Shown here one piece after another: positions 29,035 through 38,493 of a stretch of DNA of 64,000 bases. Both the position numbers and the translations under genes were made by a program. The notes under the pieces were generated by a model. That model searched no databases, was not told where the DNA came from, and worked only from the letters and a program-made list of their open reading frames with translations. Source of the DNA: Spongorhabdus nitratireducens. GTDB lineage: Bacteria; Pseudomonadota; Gammaproteobacteria; Pseudomonadales; Endozoicomonadaceae. Position 1 is the stretch's first letter; every line of letters starts with the position of its first letter. The stretch spans positions 2,501 through 66,500 of the forward strand of contig CANDOC010000002.1 of assembly GCA_947387575.1 (NCBI GenBank), in the 5' to 3' direction.

Positions 29035-30451
29035 ACATTACCAGCACAGTGATAACTTCAAGGCGCCCCATCAGCATACCGAGACTGAGAATCCACTTGG
29101 CAGTATCCGGCAGAGAAGCGAAGTTTCCTGCCGGACCGATAGTGTCTCCCAGCCCCGGCCCCACATTTGCTACCGCAGTGGCCGCACCACTGAGAGCTGT
29201 TACGAAGTCGAGCCCCAGCAAACTTAACAGCAGTGTCATCACGCAAACCAGCAGGCCGAAGAAAAAGCTGAACCCGATAAGCGAGCGCAGAATTTCACTG
29301 GTAATCTGCTGGCCATTATAAACCTGTACAATACACGCCTTGGGATGGGAAACCTGCTTCAGCTGAATACTCAGCAGCTTGGCACCGATTTCAAATCGGA
29401 AGATTTTAAAGCCTCCAGCCGTTGAACCGGAACAACCACCCACAAATGTGAGAAAGAAAAACAGGGTTGCTGCAAAACCACCCCACAGGGTGTAGTCGGT
29501 ATAGGCGTACCCTGTCGTTGTGATGACAGAGGTTGTATTAAAGGCGACCAGTGTCAGGGATTCAAAGAAGGTATGGTCGGAGTGGGTATAAAGCCAGAGC
29601 GAAAAAGTCGCGAAGATAAACAGCAGAAATCCGACAAACTTGCGCACCTGACTATCCCGAGCCAACGCTTCAGTATCTCCGCGCAGAAACTTCACAAACA
29701 ACACGAAAGGCAAACTGGACAGAATCATAAACAGGGTACTGGTCCAGAAAATGCCGGGATGAGTGAAATGCCCCATGGAACTGTCAGAGGTTGAGTAACC
29801 ACCGGTCGAAACTGTTGTCATGCTGTGGTTAATCGCTTCAAAAGTGTTCATGCCATACAGCATGTAAAGCAGGGTGCAACCCACTGTCAGCGCTAGATAA
29901 ACCAGAATAATACGCTTGGCGATACTGCCCGAGCGAGGCATGGCCTTATCTGACCAGTCTGATGATTCACTCTGGAACAGGCGCATACCACCGACTTTGA
30001 GAAAAGGCAGAACGGCCACTGCAATCACAATAAAGCCTATTCCACCTAACCACTGTAGTAATGAACGCCATAACAGGATGCCCTTATTCATTGAATCGAG
30101 CCCACTTAAAACCGTTGAACCGGTCGTGGTAATACCTGACATGGTTTCAAAAAAAGCATCGGTGTAGCTGACATCCAGCTTCAGCCAGAATGGAAGTGCG
30201 GCAAAGCTGCTGAGGGTTAACCAGGTAGCATTGGTCATCAGGAAGATCTGACGCGGCTTGAGGCTGAAATCCCGGACTCGGTTAAAGCCGGCAAGCACAA
30301 GACCAGGAATAAACGTCATCAAGGCGGACCAGGCAAAAGCCCGCTCTCCCGTTTCACCTGCTAACAAATCATAAAGTGCAGGACACAGCATCAGGACTGA
30401 AAGCACGACCAGGAAGATTCCCAGAACATACAAAACGGGACGAATACTCAT
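29009..30451 (-). CDS. trkH: Trk system potassium uptake protein TrkH
   Basis: Membrane subunit of a Na+/H+-linked K+ uptake system, gated by cytoplasmic TrkA. The 480 residues have four pore repeats with selectivity segments such as [11 protein letters not shown] (near 118), [11 protein letters not shown] (near 225), [10 protein letters not shown] (near 318) and [11 protein letters not shown] (near 437). The ATG at 30451 matches the family start; the upstream TTG at 30478 is less likely. trkA is not in the window. The 26-bp 3' overlap with hutH is unusual but both C-termini look complete. Confidence 0.93.
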   Translation of the reverse strand: MSIRPVLYVLGIFLVVLSVLMLCPALYDLLAGETGERAFAWSALMTFIPGLVLAGFNRVRDFSLKPRQIFLMTNATWLTLSSFAALPFWLKLDVSYTDAFFETMSGITTTGSTVLSGLDSMNKGILLWRSLLQWLGGIGFIVIAVAVLPFLKVGGMRLFQSESSDWSDKAMPRSGSIAKRIILVYLALTVGCTLLYMLYGMNTFEAINHSMTTVSTGGYSTSDSSMGHFTHPGIFWTSTLFMILSSLPFVLFVKFLRGDTEALARDSQVRKFVGFLLFIFATFSLWLYTHSDHTFFESLTLVAFNTTSVITTTGYAYTDYTLWGGFAATLFFFLTFVGGCSGSTAGGFKIFRFEIGAKLLSIQLKQVSHPKACIVQVYNGQQITSEILRSLIGFSFFFGLLVCVMTLLLSLLGLDFVTALSGAATAVANVGPGLGDTIGPAGNFASLPDTAKWILSLGMLMGRLEVITVLVMFTIPFWEA

Positions 30452-30628
30452 TGTGATTATTCTGTAACGGAAAAACAAAGTAAGCGGCGCACTATTGCAT
30501 GACAGGTAATGCTTGTAATTAGGGGGAAATACCGGACGAACGTGTCGAATGCCGTCACAGATCAGGGAAATATATTCCTGTCAGAGGACAATCAATATGT
30601 TGTTTTGACCATATTGACCGTCAGTTCA

Positions 30629-31096
30629 ATGAAGAAAATTATTGTCACATCCCAGAACCGTAGAACGATCACCGGCTATGCCGCCCGGTGTCGTAATTTC
30701 AGTGTTTTTATTGTTCAGCCTGAGCGCAAACGCATTATCAGTCGTGAACCTTACGAACTGTTCCGACATGAAACCTATTTTGAAACAGCTGCCGGCCAGC
30801 TTCATCCACTTGATGATGCCGATGTATTGATTACCAGCGGGATGGGCAGCGGGTTGCAGCAAGAACTTGCAGGCAGGGGAATAGAAGGGCTGATTACAAC
30901 CGAACAGGATCCGGTTGCAGCAGTGAAAATGTATCTGCGGAATAATCTGCCGGTTACTGAACCCGCTGATTACTACGACACCGATGAATACATTGAGGAC
31001 CTGAACAATCTGCCGCCGGAGATCCGCCGCAAGTGCTGTGGCAATACTGATAGTCGTGGCGGATGCTGCGGCCGTGGATTAAAAGGCCTGATTTAA
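30629..31096 (+). CDS. NifX/NafY-like dinitrogenase-cofactor domain protein with Cys tail
   Basis: The 155-residue product resembles the NifB/NifX iron-molybdenum cofactor-binding fold: MKKIIVTSQNRRTITGYAARCRNFSVFIV, a central DADVLITSGMGSGLQQELAGRGIEGLIT, then an acidic linker and a cysteine-rich end (KCCGN, GGCCGRG). No nif gene is present, so a general metal- or Fe-S-handling role is more likely than nitrogen fixation. The ATG at 30629 is chosen from the fold; a frame opening at 30509 would add 40 unlikely residues. The ribosome site is poor. Confidence 0.65.
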   Translation: MKKIIVTSQNRRTITGYAARCRNFSVFIVQPERKRIISREPYELFRHETYFETAAGQLHPLDDADVLITSGMGSGLQQELAGRGIEGLITTEQDPVAAVKMYLRNNLPVTEPADYYDTDEYIEDLNNLPPEIRRKCCGNTDSRGGCCGRGLKGLI

Positions 31097-31133
31097 CTCA
31101 CGGTTTTATATGCCCGGCTTGATTCTATTGAAG

Positions 31134-32015
31134 CTACACCTTCGGCAGACGCTGATCCAGAAACGTATACAGTGCCTGAATTTTAATATTACTTTTCATA
31201 TCCCGATGGTAACAAAACCACATACCATCCCCTTCCTGCACCGGAAAACAGTCGAGTTTCCATAAATGAGGATACTTGGCTGCCACTTCATCCAGCATGG
31301 GGCCAATGCCCATGCCTTCAATCAGGGCGGCCTGCAAATCAACAAAACTGTTGCTTTGATAGGCAAGGCGGTTGTCATCTATCAGGTCGAGCATGCATCT
31401 GATAAAAGGAATCTTTTGCTTGGCTCCGGAAGGCATCACCCAGAAATGGTCATTGTACTGGGTTTCATTTTGCGGCATTCCATAGGCTTTCACATAGGAA
31501 TCCGCTGCATAATAACTGATCCGGTAACTCGTTAATGAGTTCGCAATCAAATCCGGATCATCGGGTTGGTGGCCCATTCTAAGTGATACATGAGCTGACC
31601 CCGAGGACAACGGCAGAATATCATCGGTGGCAATAATCTGTAGCTGAACCTCGGGATAAATATCCCGAAACAGCTTGAAGGATGAGGTCAGGCTGGGAAT
31701 GTAGTCATTGACGGTGGTGATAACCAGTGGCCCGCTAAGGTGTTTTTCAGCACTGTCCAGCAGACTTTCCAGACGGTTAAAACGCTGCACAATATCCGGC
31801 ATTTCACTAATCAACAGACGCCCGGCATCTGTCAGCTGGTAACCGCGCTGATGCCGCAGGAACAACTTCACATCCAGCCCCTGCTCCAGTGCATTAATAT
31901 GCCGCAACACCGTCGCATGGTTCATTCCCAAAACCTTGCCGGCTTTACTCAGTGAGCCCGAGACAGCCACTTCATAGGCAATACGCAGATCATCCCAGCG
32001 GACTCGACTGCTCAT
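31134..32015 (-). CDS. LysR family transcriptional regulator
   Basis: The 293-residue protein has an N-terminal winged helix (GSLSKAGKVLGMNHATVLRHINALEQ near 20-45) and a substrate-binding-like C-terminal domain. The ATG at 32015 follows GTGGAG closely; a start 17 codons upstream is not supported. It is divergent from the cytochrome b561-yceI pair and may control it, as LysR proteins commonly act on the divergent unit. Its ligand is unknown. Confidence 0.88.
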   Translation of the reverse strand: MSSRVRWDDLRIAYEVAVSGSLSKAGKVLGMNHATVLRHINALEQGLDVKLFLRHQRGYQLTDAGRLLISEMPDIVQRFNRLESLLDSAEKHLSGPLVITTVNDYIPSLTSSFKLFRDIYPEVQLQIIATDDILPLSSGSAHVSLRMGHQPDDPDLIANSLTSYRISYYAADSYVKAYGMPQNETQYNDHFWVMPSGAKQKIPFIRCMLDLIDDNRLAYQSNSFVDLQAALIEGMGIGPMLDEVAAKYPHLWKLDCFPVQEGDGMWFCYHRDMKSNIKIQALYTFLDQRLPKV

Positions 32016-32180
32016 ATACTCCACTCTCTCATTCCAATCTCTGGCATGTGTTGTGCATTTCTGCACAACAATTTTTAACTCTTACCGAATACTATCTGAC
32101 CCAACAATCCGGTACTGTCTTGCTGAAACAGAAATCATTCTCTTTCTACAGCTCTGATTGAGTAGAGATACACGAACCAC

Positions 32181-32735
32181 ATGCTGAAGAATTCAACAAA
32201 ATCCTATGGCTGGGCCACGATCTGCATGCACTGGCTGCAGGCCGTTACCATCCTGTTTATGTTTGGTCTCGGCCTGTACATGGTTGATCTGACCTATTAC
32301 GACCCATGGTATCGGGGCTCACTGGAACTCCATAAGAGCATTGGCATTATGCTGATGGTACTTTGGGCCGCCATGCTGTTATGGCGCTTTGCCAATACCA
32401 ACCCCAAACCGGAACCTGGCCCGGCATGGGAGCAGCTGGCTGCCAAAGCCATGCACTGGGTACTTTATCTGACCATCGGCTCATTACTGATCAGTGGTTA
32501 TCTGATTTCAACCGCTGATGGCCGCAGTATCGCAGTCTTTGACCTGTTTCAGGTACCGGCCTTACCAGCCCTGATTGAAAACCAGGAAACGGTAGTTGGC
32601 GAGATTCACGAAATTCTGGCCTGGTCTTTGATCGGTCTGGTCATTCTGCATTTTGCAGCCGCCATGAAGCATCATTTTCTCAACAAGGATAATGTGCTGC
32701 GCCGCATGATTCGTCCGCTTGGGCAATCCAGATAA
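32181..32735 (+). CDS. cybB: Cytochrome b561
   Basis: Four-helix inner-membrane di-haem b protein of 184 residues, moving electrons between quinol and other partners. Haem-ligand histidines are visible in CMHWLQ (near 15), LELHKSIG (near 52), KAMHWVLYLTIGS (near 93) and ILHFAAAMKHHF (near 155). It is 65 bp upstream of yceI, the usual pairing cybB-yceI. Confidence 0.92.
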   Translation: MLKNSTKSYGWATICMHWLQAVTILFMFGLGLYMVDLTYYDPWYRGSLELHKSIGIMLMVLWAAMLLWRFANTNPKPEPGPAWEQLAAKAMHWVLYLTIGSLLISGYLISTADGRSIAVFDLFQVPALPALIENQETVVGEIHEILAWSLIGLVILHFAAAMKHHFLNKDNVLRRMIRPLGQSR

Positions 32736-32800
32736 TCTGACAAGCCAAATAGCTTGAATAACCCGAATAACTGTCAAATACCTATAACGAGAACATAAGT

Positions 32801-33376
32801 ATGAAAAAACTGTTCAAGGCCGCCGCACTGTCTGCTGCAATGATCGCTGCAACTTCCGCCAACGCTGCAGATTACGTTATTGATACCAAAGGTGCACACG
32901 CTTTTGTGCAGTTCAAGATTCAGCACCTCGGCTACAGCTGGCTGCTGGGACGCTTCAATACCTTTGAAGGCGAATTCAGCTATGACGCCAAAAAGCCTGA
33001 AGATGCCAAAATCAATGTTGTCATTCAGACTGCCAGTGTTGATTCCAACCATGCCGAGCGTGACAAGCACCTGCGTGGCAAGGACTTCCTGAATGTCAGC
33101 AAGTACCCGACTGCAACCTTTACCAGCACCCGCTTTATTCCGGCTGACGACAATAACGGCACACTGGAAGGTGAATTTACTCTGCACGGTGTAACCAAGA
33201 AGATTTCCTTCCCTGTGAAGAAGATTGGTGAAGGTAGTGACCCGTGGGGCGGCTACCGTGCCGGTTTTGAAGGTTCAACCACACTGAAAATGGCTGACTA
33301 CGGCATGACTTACAATCTAGGCCCGGCATCAGCCGATGTTCAGATCGACCTCTACATCGAAGGCATTCGCAAGTAA
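32801..33376 (+). CDS. yceI: YceI family periplasmic protein
   Basis: Lipocalin-like barrel that binds polyisoprenoid lipid, possibly a quinone. The 191 residues start with a clear signal peptide (MKKLFKAAALSAAMIAATSANAA) and show family segments YVIDTKGAHAFVQFKIQHLGYSWLLGRF and GEFTLHGVTKKISFPV. It is paired with cybB and ended by an intrinsic terminator. The physiological role of YceI is not settled. Confidence 0.92.
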   Translation: MKKLFKAAALSAAMIAATSANAADYVIDTKGAHAFVQFKIQHLGYSWLLGRFNTFEGEFSYDAKKPEDAKINVVIQTASVDSNHAERDKHLRGKDFLNVSKYPTATFTSTRFIPADDNNGTLEGEFTLHGVTKKISFPVKKIGEGSDPWGGYRAGFEGSTTLKMADYGMTYNLGPASADVQIDLYIEGIRK

Positions 33377-33425
33377 ATCAAACACAATCTGCCCCGGTGT
33401 GTGTGACGGGCAGTGAGTGATTATG

Positions 33426-33462
33426 GCCTGACAGAATACCCATGTTCTGTCAGGCTTTTTTT
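33426..33462 (+). terminator. Intrinsic terminator after yceI
   Basis: Perfect 11-bp stem GCCTGACAGAA / TTCTGTCAGGC with an 8-nt loop followed by seven T. It ends the cybB-yceI transcript 50 bp after the yceI stop and lies just before the convergent peroxidase gene. Confidence 0.92.
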
Positions 33463-33470
33463 ATTCCCGG

Positions 33471-34463
33471 TTATTTAACATCAGGGCGCGGTGTATCTGG
33501 CTGGGAAGGCGGCAGGATCGGCAGTTTAAAATCAGGCTGATCACCTGTCAGGGTTTTCAGAAAGGCGACAATCTGAGTATTTTCTGTTTTGTTCAGTGTA
33601 CGTCCCAGCTGTAACTCGGCCATGATATCGACAGCTTCTCCCAGATCCCAGACAGAGCCATCGTGGAAGTAGGGATAGGTCAGTTCAATATTTCTCAGGG
33701 TGGGTACCTTGAAGAAGAACTTCTCATACTCATTCCCGGTTACCGCAGCACGGCCGGTTGCCGGATTGTCAGTAATATAGGGCTTTATCAGTCCGAATTT
33801 CTGATACGACATACCACCCACAGCCGGACCGGAATGACAGGCTGTGCAGCCAACATCCTTAAATAACTGGTAACCTGACTTTTCCTGTTGGGTCAGGGCC
33901 GTTTCATCACCTTTCAGCCATTGGTCAAAACGTGATCCCGGTGTTACCAGTGTTTCTTCAAAGCTGGCAATGGCGTCTGTTACCTGATCAATGGTGATAT
34001 TTTGATCACCAAAAACATTTTTGAAGCTGGCACGATACTGAGGAATGGTTTCCAGTACATTAACCGCCAGTTCATGGCTGAATGCCATTTCTTTCGGGTT
34101 GGCAATAGGGCCACCGGCCTGTTCCTGCAAATCTTTTGCCCGGCCATCCCAGAACTGGGCCAGATTGAAGCTCGAGTTCAATACCGTTGGTGCATTAATC
34201 GGCCCGATTGTCCATTGATGACCGATAGAACTGGGTAGATTGTCTGTTCCTCCCATGCTCAGGTTATGGCATGAGTTACACGACAAAAAACCGGATTTCG
34301 ATAGCCTGGGATCAAAATACAGCTGCTTGCCCAGCTCGACTTTTGCAGCATCAGTGATTTTGGCTGGTTCAATTGGCTCAATGGGTTCTTTAGCCGTAGA
34401 GAAAGCAGTTGATGACAACACACAAAGGCCCAGTCCCAAAGAAATAGCGCCGGAAACATGCAT
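33471..34463 (-). CDS. Di-haem cytochrome c peroxidase
   Basis: Periplasmic enzyme reducing H2O2 with electrons from small cytochromes c. From the ATG at 34463 (330 residues) it has a signal peptide (HVSGAISLGLGLCVLSSTAFSTA) and two haem c motifs, CNSCH and CTACH, in the CcpA/MauG-like family order, plus PTLRNIELTYPYFHDGS near the C-terminus. The longer frame adds 22 residues without a ribosome site. An FNR/Anr-like palindrome lies 65 bp upstream, fitting the low-oxygen control known for ccp genes. Confidence 0.92.
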   Translation of the reverse strand: MHVSGAISLGLGLCVLSSTAFSTAKEPIEPIEPAKITDAAKVELGKQLYFDPRLSKSGFLSCNSCHNLSMGGTDNLPSSIGHQWTIGPINAPTVLNSSFNLAQFWDGRAKDLQEQAGGPIANPKEMAFSHELAVNVLETIPQYRASFKNVFGDQNITIDQVTDAIASFEETLVTPGSRFDQWLKGDETALTQQEKSGYQLFKDVGCTACHSGPAVGGMSYQKFGLIKPYITDNPATGRAAVTGNEYEKFFFKVPTLRNIELTYPYFHDGSVWDLGEAVDIMAELQLGRTLNKTENTQIVAFLKTLTGDQPDFKLPILPPSQPDTPRPDVK

Positions 34464-34526
34464 AATTTCGCCCCATCTGACGTTTTGAAGAGAAAAACCA
34501 AAGTAAATTGAAGCGAAAGCCGGAAG

Positions 34527-34542
34527 CATGATTTAAATCATG
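34527..34542 (-). promoter_or_regulatory. FNR/Anr-like palindrome upstream of the peroxidase
   Basis: CATGATTTAAATCATG is a perfect 16-bp palindrome carrying TGAT-N4-ATCA, the core of the FNR/Anr site (TTGAT-N4-ATCAA). It sits about 65 bp before the peroxidase start, where an activator site near -41 would be expected. Only the outermost base of each half differs from consensus. Confidence 0.5.
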
Positions 34543-34702
34543 AATTTTAATTAGCTATTTCTATCCCCCTTATTAAGCATCCTTATTAGACAGACTATTT
34601 CTTAAATTTGTCTGCATCATATACAACAGTTATTGGTTGGACTTTGCTAATTTGAAGATAATAGAATCGAACATCCAACAATAATAAGAAGCTGTTTTTT
34701 TT

Positions 34703-35116
34703 ATGTCTCACCCTGTTATTAAACAATGGCACAAGATCATTGAAACTCGGAATCCAGCACCTCTTAATGATCTTTTGGCTGACAATGTCGTATTTTATTC
34801 TCCGGTTGTTCATACTCCTCAGAAAGGCAAGGCTCTGGCCCGGATGTATTTGATGGGTGCAGCTCACGTTCTGCTGGCAGGCCCTTTCACCTACACCAAA
34901 GAAGTGGTGGGCGAGAATGTTGCGATTCTCGAGTTTGTCACCAAGATCGATGGCATTCAGATAAACGGTGTAGACATGATCAGCTGGAATGATGAAGGCC
35001 TGATAACCGAGTTCAAGGTCATGCTGCGCCCACTGAAAGCGATTAACCTGGTTCACCAGAAAATGGGGGAGATGTTGAAACGGGTTCAACAGGGAAAGGT
35101 CGTTGTGCCGGCCTGA
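34703..35116 (+). CDS. NTF2-like (SnoaL-type) fold protein
   Basis: Small cone-shaped-fold protein of 137 residues. The pattern KQWHKIIETRNPAPLNDLLADNVVFYSPVVHTPQKGK with later VTKIDGIQINGVDMISWNDEGLITEFKVMLRPL is typical of the SnoaL/NTF2 family, which includes enzymes and ligand binders. No catalytic residues point to a reaction. It is divergent from the peroxidase and converges with gph. Confidence 0.8.
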   Translation: MSHPVIKQWHKIIETRNPAPLNDLLADNVVFYSPVVHTPQKGKALARMYLMGAAHVLLAGPFTYTKEVVGENVAILEFVTKIDGIQINGVDMISWNDEGLITEFKVMLRPLKAINLVHQKMGEMLKRVQQGKVVVPA

Positions 35117-35131
35117 ATTTTTTTATTAAGC

Positions 35132-35160
35132 AATCGCTGCCCCGTTACAGGGGCAACGAT
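35132..35160. terminator. Hairpin between the NTF2-like gene and gph
   Basis: AATCG-TGCCCC and GGGGCA-CGATT pair with one mismatch around a 6-nt loop, between convergent genes. T-runs do not follow directly on either strand, so termination is likely but not certain. Confidence 0.5.
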
Positions 35161-35167
35161 TAATTAC

Positions 35168-35857
35168 TCAGAGCAGTTTATCGAGACTATCGACAACCAG
35201 ATCAGGATTATCATTACTGATCGGCTGACCATGGTTATAACCATAAGGCAAACCAATAACTTTGACGCCCGCTGCTCTTGCAGCTTTGATGTCGTTGGTG
35301 GAGTCACCAATCATCAAGGATGCATCCTTGTCTGAACCCAGCTTTTCCATCACATGCAGTAACGGAAGAGGATGAGGCTTCATTTCAGCAAGGCTGTCAC
35401 CGGATATCATCAGCTCAAAATAGTGATCGAGTTTCAACAGCGTCAACAACTGCCGGGTAAACAGGTCAGACTTGTTGGTCACAATGGCCTGTTTAACACC
35501 AGCCTGCTTCATGGCTTCCAGAAACTCACGTACGCCTGAGTAGGCGTCACTATATTTGCCACAGCTGCGGGCATAAGCTGTTTTGAAGATGCCAAAACCG
35601 GCCTCAAACAGGTCATCGTCAACACGTCCCGGCAGATGTCCGTCCATATCGTCGGCCAGTGCGCGCTTGACCATGACAACAACACCATTGCCAACCCAGT
35701 GGGATACTTTCTCGTTCCCTGCAGCAGGACGCCCCAGTGCTGTCAGCATCTGATCTACCGCAGCCGCCAGGTCCGGCACGCTTTCAACCAGCGTGCCATC
35801 CAGGTCATACATAATCAGTTCAGGTAAACGGTCCCCGAACCATTCCCTGAGCTTCAT
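35168..35857 (-). CDS. gph: Phosphoglycolate phosphatase-like HAD hydrolase
   Basis: The 229-residue HAD phosphatase has the nucleophile motif [10 protein letters not shown] near residue 18, VTNKSDLF near 120 and [17 protein letters not shown] near 180. Its start overlaps the rpe stop by 4 bp, the usual rpe-gph pairing. Family members include both phosphoglycolate phosphatase and MupP (MurNAc-6-phosphate phosphatase). Because murU lies upstream in the same gene run, a MupP role is worth keeping in mind, but the rpe partnership favours Gph. Confidence 0.85.
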   Translation of the reverse strand: MKLREWFGDRLPELIMYDLDGTLVESVPDLAAAVDQMLTALGRPAAGNEKVSHWVGNGVVVMVKRALADDMDGHLPGRVDDDLFEAGFGIFKTAYARSCGKYSDAYSGVREFLEAMKQAGVKQAIVTNKSDLFTRQLLTLLKLDHYFELMISGDSLAEMKPHPLPLLHVMEKLGSDKDASLMIGDSTNDIKAARAAGVKVIGLPYGYNHGQPISNDNPDLVVDSLDKLL

Positions 35858-36522
35858 ACGCCGGCCAGCTCCTTGCGCATTTCGGCTACAACCTGCTGAT
35901 AGTCGTCAGCGCCAAAAACAGCGGAACCGGCCACAAAGGTATCAGCACCAGCCGCAGCAATTTCAGCAATGTTCTTGACGCCAACGCCACCATCAACCTG
36001 TAATCGAATATCTAGACCACTGTCGTCAATCAAGCGACGTACTTGCTGCAGTTTTTTGAGGGTGGAAGGAATAAATTTCTGGCCGCCAAAGCCCGGGTTA
36101 ACAGACATCAGCAGAATCATATCCAGCCTGTCCATCACATATTCCAGGCAATCCGGAGATGTGGCCGGGTTCAATACCAATCCGGCCTTGCAGCCACCAT
36201 CACGAATCAGCTGCAGACTGCGGTCGATATGGTCAGATGCTTCAGGGTGGAAGGTAATGGTAGTGGCGCCGGCTTCAATGAAATCACCAATCATGCGATC
36301 GACCGGGCTGACCATCAGGTGGACATCAATCGGAGCCGTTACACCATGCTTGCGTAACGCCTTGCAGACCATGGGACCCAGCGTCAGGTTGGGTACATAG
36401 TGGTTGTCCATCACATCAAAGTGAACCCAGTCAGCACCAGCTGCCAGAACTGCATCCACCTCTTCTCCCAACCGGGCAAAATTTGCTGACAGAATACTGG
36501 GAGCGATGACGTAGTCTTTCAT
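35854..36522 (-). CDS. rpe: Ribulose-phosphate 3-epimerase
   Basis: Interconverts ribulose-5-phosphate and xylulose-5-phosphate. The 222-residue TIM barrel has [49 protein letters not shown] and VDGGV, covering its metal and catalytic Asp/His residues. It overlaps gph by 4 bp and follows djlA by 29 bp. Confidence 0.96.
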   Translation of the reverse strand: MKDYVIAPSILSANFARLGEEVDAVLAAGADWVHFDVMDNHYVPNLTLGPMVCKALRKHGVTAPIDVHLMVSPVDRMIGDFIEAGATTITFHPEASDHIDRSLQLIRDGGCKAGLVLNPATSPDCLEYVMDRLDMILLMSVNPGFGGQKFIPSTLKKLQQVRRLIDDSGLDIRLQVDGGVGVKNIAEIAAAGADTFVAGSAVFGADDYQQVVAEMRKELAGV

Positions 36523-36551
36523 TTATAACGGCCTTCAAGCTCAGTTGCGAT

Positions 36552-37388
36552 TTAACTGCCTTTGCGCGCACTGCGGATAGCGTCGTAGGCAGCCTGAATT
36601 TCCTGGGTTTTCTGCTTTGCCATATCCATCATTTCCGGTGGCAGCCCTTTGGCAACCAGTTTATCCGGATGATGCTGGCTCATTAACTTGCGGTAGGCTT
36701 TCTTGATCTCGGCATCAGAAGCTTCTGATTCGACGCCGAGAACACCATAAGCCTTGCTCAGGGAGTAACGTTCGGACTGCATTGACTGCTGACGGTAGGA
36801 ATGACCACCCTGCTGCCATTGCTGCTGACGGGCATAAAATGCCTGCTGGGCCACAAACCGGCGATGAATAATGTCAAAGGCCAGACGACCAATACCCAGA
36901 CGGTCACAGACATAACCCAGTACGGCACGTTCTGACTGGGATAGCGTATTTCCATCGGCATAGGCAGCCTGCAGCTGTATCTCCAGGAAGATCTGGATCA
37001 GACTGCCATCAGCAACCTGCCGGAAAGACTTCAGTACTGCATCAATATCACTGCTGGGCTGTTTGCCCTGGTTAAACAAGTCAATGGCCTGCCGGCGCTG
37101 ATCCGAAGTTAGTCCCATCCGTCCCATCAGGCCGGTCGCAACATCGATCTCTGACTGGGATACCAAACCATCAGCTTTTGACACCCGTCCCATGACCATA
37201 AAAGTGGCCTGAAAAAATGCCGACTGAGCACGCGCCCGTCCCTGGCCAGTTCTTGCCCGGGCTGAACGCAGGATCTGGCGCCGTTGCTGGTTATCCAGCC
37301 AGTAACCGATCAGGCCGCCAAATACAGCACCGAAGGGTCCGCCAAATACCAAACCGATCAAAATACCGAGAATGGTTGTTACATGCAT
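36552..37388 (-). CDS. djlA: DnaJ-like co-chaperone DjlA
   Basis: Membrane-anchored partner of DnaK. The 278 residues have an N-terminal glycine-rich membrane segment (GILIGLVFGGPFGAVFGGLIG), a TerB-like central domain (about 55-160) and a C-terminal J domain (about 210-275) with the HPD motif in SQHHPDK. Its ATG directly follows the murU stop (TAAATG), so it is translated from the same message. Confidence 0.93.
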   Translation of the reverse strand: MHVTTILGILIGLVFGGPFGAVFGGLIGYWLDNQQRRQILRSARARTGQGRARAQSAFFQATFMVMGRVSKADGLVSQSEIDVATGLMGRMGLTSDQRRQAIDLFNQGKQPSSDIDAVLKSFRQVADGSLIQIFLEIQLQAAYADGNTLSQSERAVLGYVCDRLGIGRLAFDIIHRRFVAQQAFYARQQQWQQGGHSYRQQSMQSERYSLSKAYGVLGVESEASDAEIKKAYRKLMSQHHPDKLVAKGLPPEMMDMAKQKTQEIQAAYDAIRSARKGS

Positions 37389-38072
37389 TTATGATTCTGC
37401 TCTTAAAGTTGCGTCCAGTGTTGCAAGGCGTTCAGGTGTACCCACATCGCACCAGCGGCCGGCGTAATATTCACCGCTGACCTGCTGGTTTTTCATCGCT
37501 TCCCTAAGCAGGGGAGCCAGAGGAAATGCCCCCGGGGTGCTGCCGTTTTCAGCCACGCGGTGGAACAGCTCCGGACTGATCACGCTCAGTCCACTGAAGG
37601 TGTAGCTGTTTTCCGGTTCTGCTTGTGCCACTACCAGATCATTTTCCAACCCGAAATCACCATTCGGATGCTGGAGAGGATTATCCACTAAAACCAGATG
37701 GGCAACACCCTTCGGATTGGAAAGGTTCTGTAAAGGGTAATCAATAAACACATCACCGTTGATAACCAGAAACGGCTCATTCCCCAGTAGTGGCAACGCA
37801 TTATAGATGCCACCTCCGGTTTCAAGCACCTCTTCCTCGGCAGAATACTGAATATTTATTCCCCACTCACTGCCATATCCCAGAGCTTCCGGCAGCATAT
37901 GGCCTAACCAAGCCTGATTAATGACGACATCCTGAAAACCTGCAGCGGCAAGTCGTTCCAGATGATAAACAATCAATGGTTTGTCATTTACCGGCAGCAA
38001 TGGTTTTGGGCAGGACAGAGTCAAAGGTCGCATGCGCTTGCCCAGTCCGGCAGCCAGAATCATTGCTTTCAT
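37389..38072 (-). CDS. murU: N-acetylmuramate-1-phosphate uridylyltransferase
   Basis: Nucleotidyltransferase making UDP-MurNAc in the peptidoglycan recycling route of Pseudomonas. The 227 residues begin with the nucleotide loop AAGLGKRMRPLTLSCPKPLLPV and contain NGDVFIDY near 108 and the C-terminal RWCDVGTPERL. In Pseudomonas murU follows amgK, which is divergent from lptD; here amgK is absent from that place. A general sugar-nucleotidyltransferase is the alternative, but the lptD context favours MurU. Confidence 0.88.
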   Translation of the reverse strand: MKAMILAAGLGKRMRPLTLSCPKPLLPVNDKPLIVYHLERLAAAGFQDVVINQAWLGHMLPEALGYGSEWGINIQYSAEEEVLETGGGIYNALPLLGNEPFLVINGDVFIDYPLQNLSNPKGVAHLVLVDNPLQHPNGDFGLENDLVVAQAEPENSYTFSGLSVISPELFHRVAENGSTPGAFPLAPLLREAMKNQQVSGEYYAGRWCDVGTPERLATLDATLRAES

Positions 38073-38493
38073 CAGCGTTTTTCCAGAATCAGTTACATTA
38101 GAAGCACGACTAAAACAGTCATGATATATGACAGCCTGAACTAATATCCAACTGCAACATACCCTGCTGCCTTACACTCTGCTGACGTAATTTCTACGTA
38201 TTTCCTTTTCGGGACTAGCTGAATAGCCGGATCATGCTTTATTATTTCAGTTTTAAAGCTGTCCTCATCACTTAAGCAGTCATCAAGTGAAGGGGCTTTG
38301 TTGTTGCCATTACGCACTGACAGCATAACGAAACATAAAATGTTGTAGTGACTGACCGAGCGCAGGATCGACTTGGCAGTCGATGCACAGTCACTGCAGC
38401 TGACGCGCAAACAGTTTTTTGCGCAAATATAGTGCGGAAACCTGGAAGCCGAACGGTTAAAGCCAACGAACTGGACGCCGGATTCATCACGCG
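38073..38493. other. 421-bp gap between murU and lptD, lacking amgK
   Basis: Divergent intergenic region where Pseudomonas relatives carry the sugar kinase amgK. A weak minus-strand frame (38141-38326, 61 codons, no ribosome site) is the longest seen with an ATG. The side near lptD has a run of small direct and inverted repeats around 38355-38430 (GACTTGGCAGTCGATGCACAGTCACTGCAGC, shown here only in part as GGCAGTCGATGC). I see no kinase remnant by eye. Confidence 0.5.
38141..38326 (-). CDS. Doubtful small ORF between murU and lptD
   Basis: A 61-residue frame (starting MLSVRNGNNKAPSLDDCLSD) with two cysteines and a hydrophobic end, AAGYVAVGY. It has no Shine-Dalgarno sequence and no recognised relatives. 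It is listed only because nothing else fills the place usually held by amgK. Confidence 0.15.
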   Translation of the reverse strand: MLSVRNGNNKAPSLDDCLSDEDSFKTEIIKHDPAIQLVPKRKYVEITSAECKAAGYVAVGY

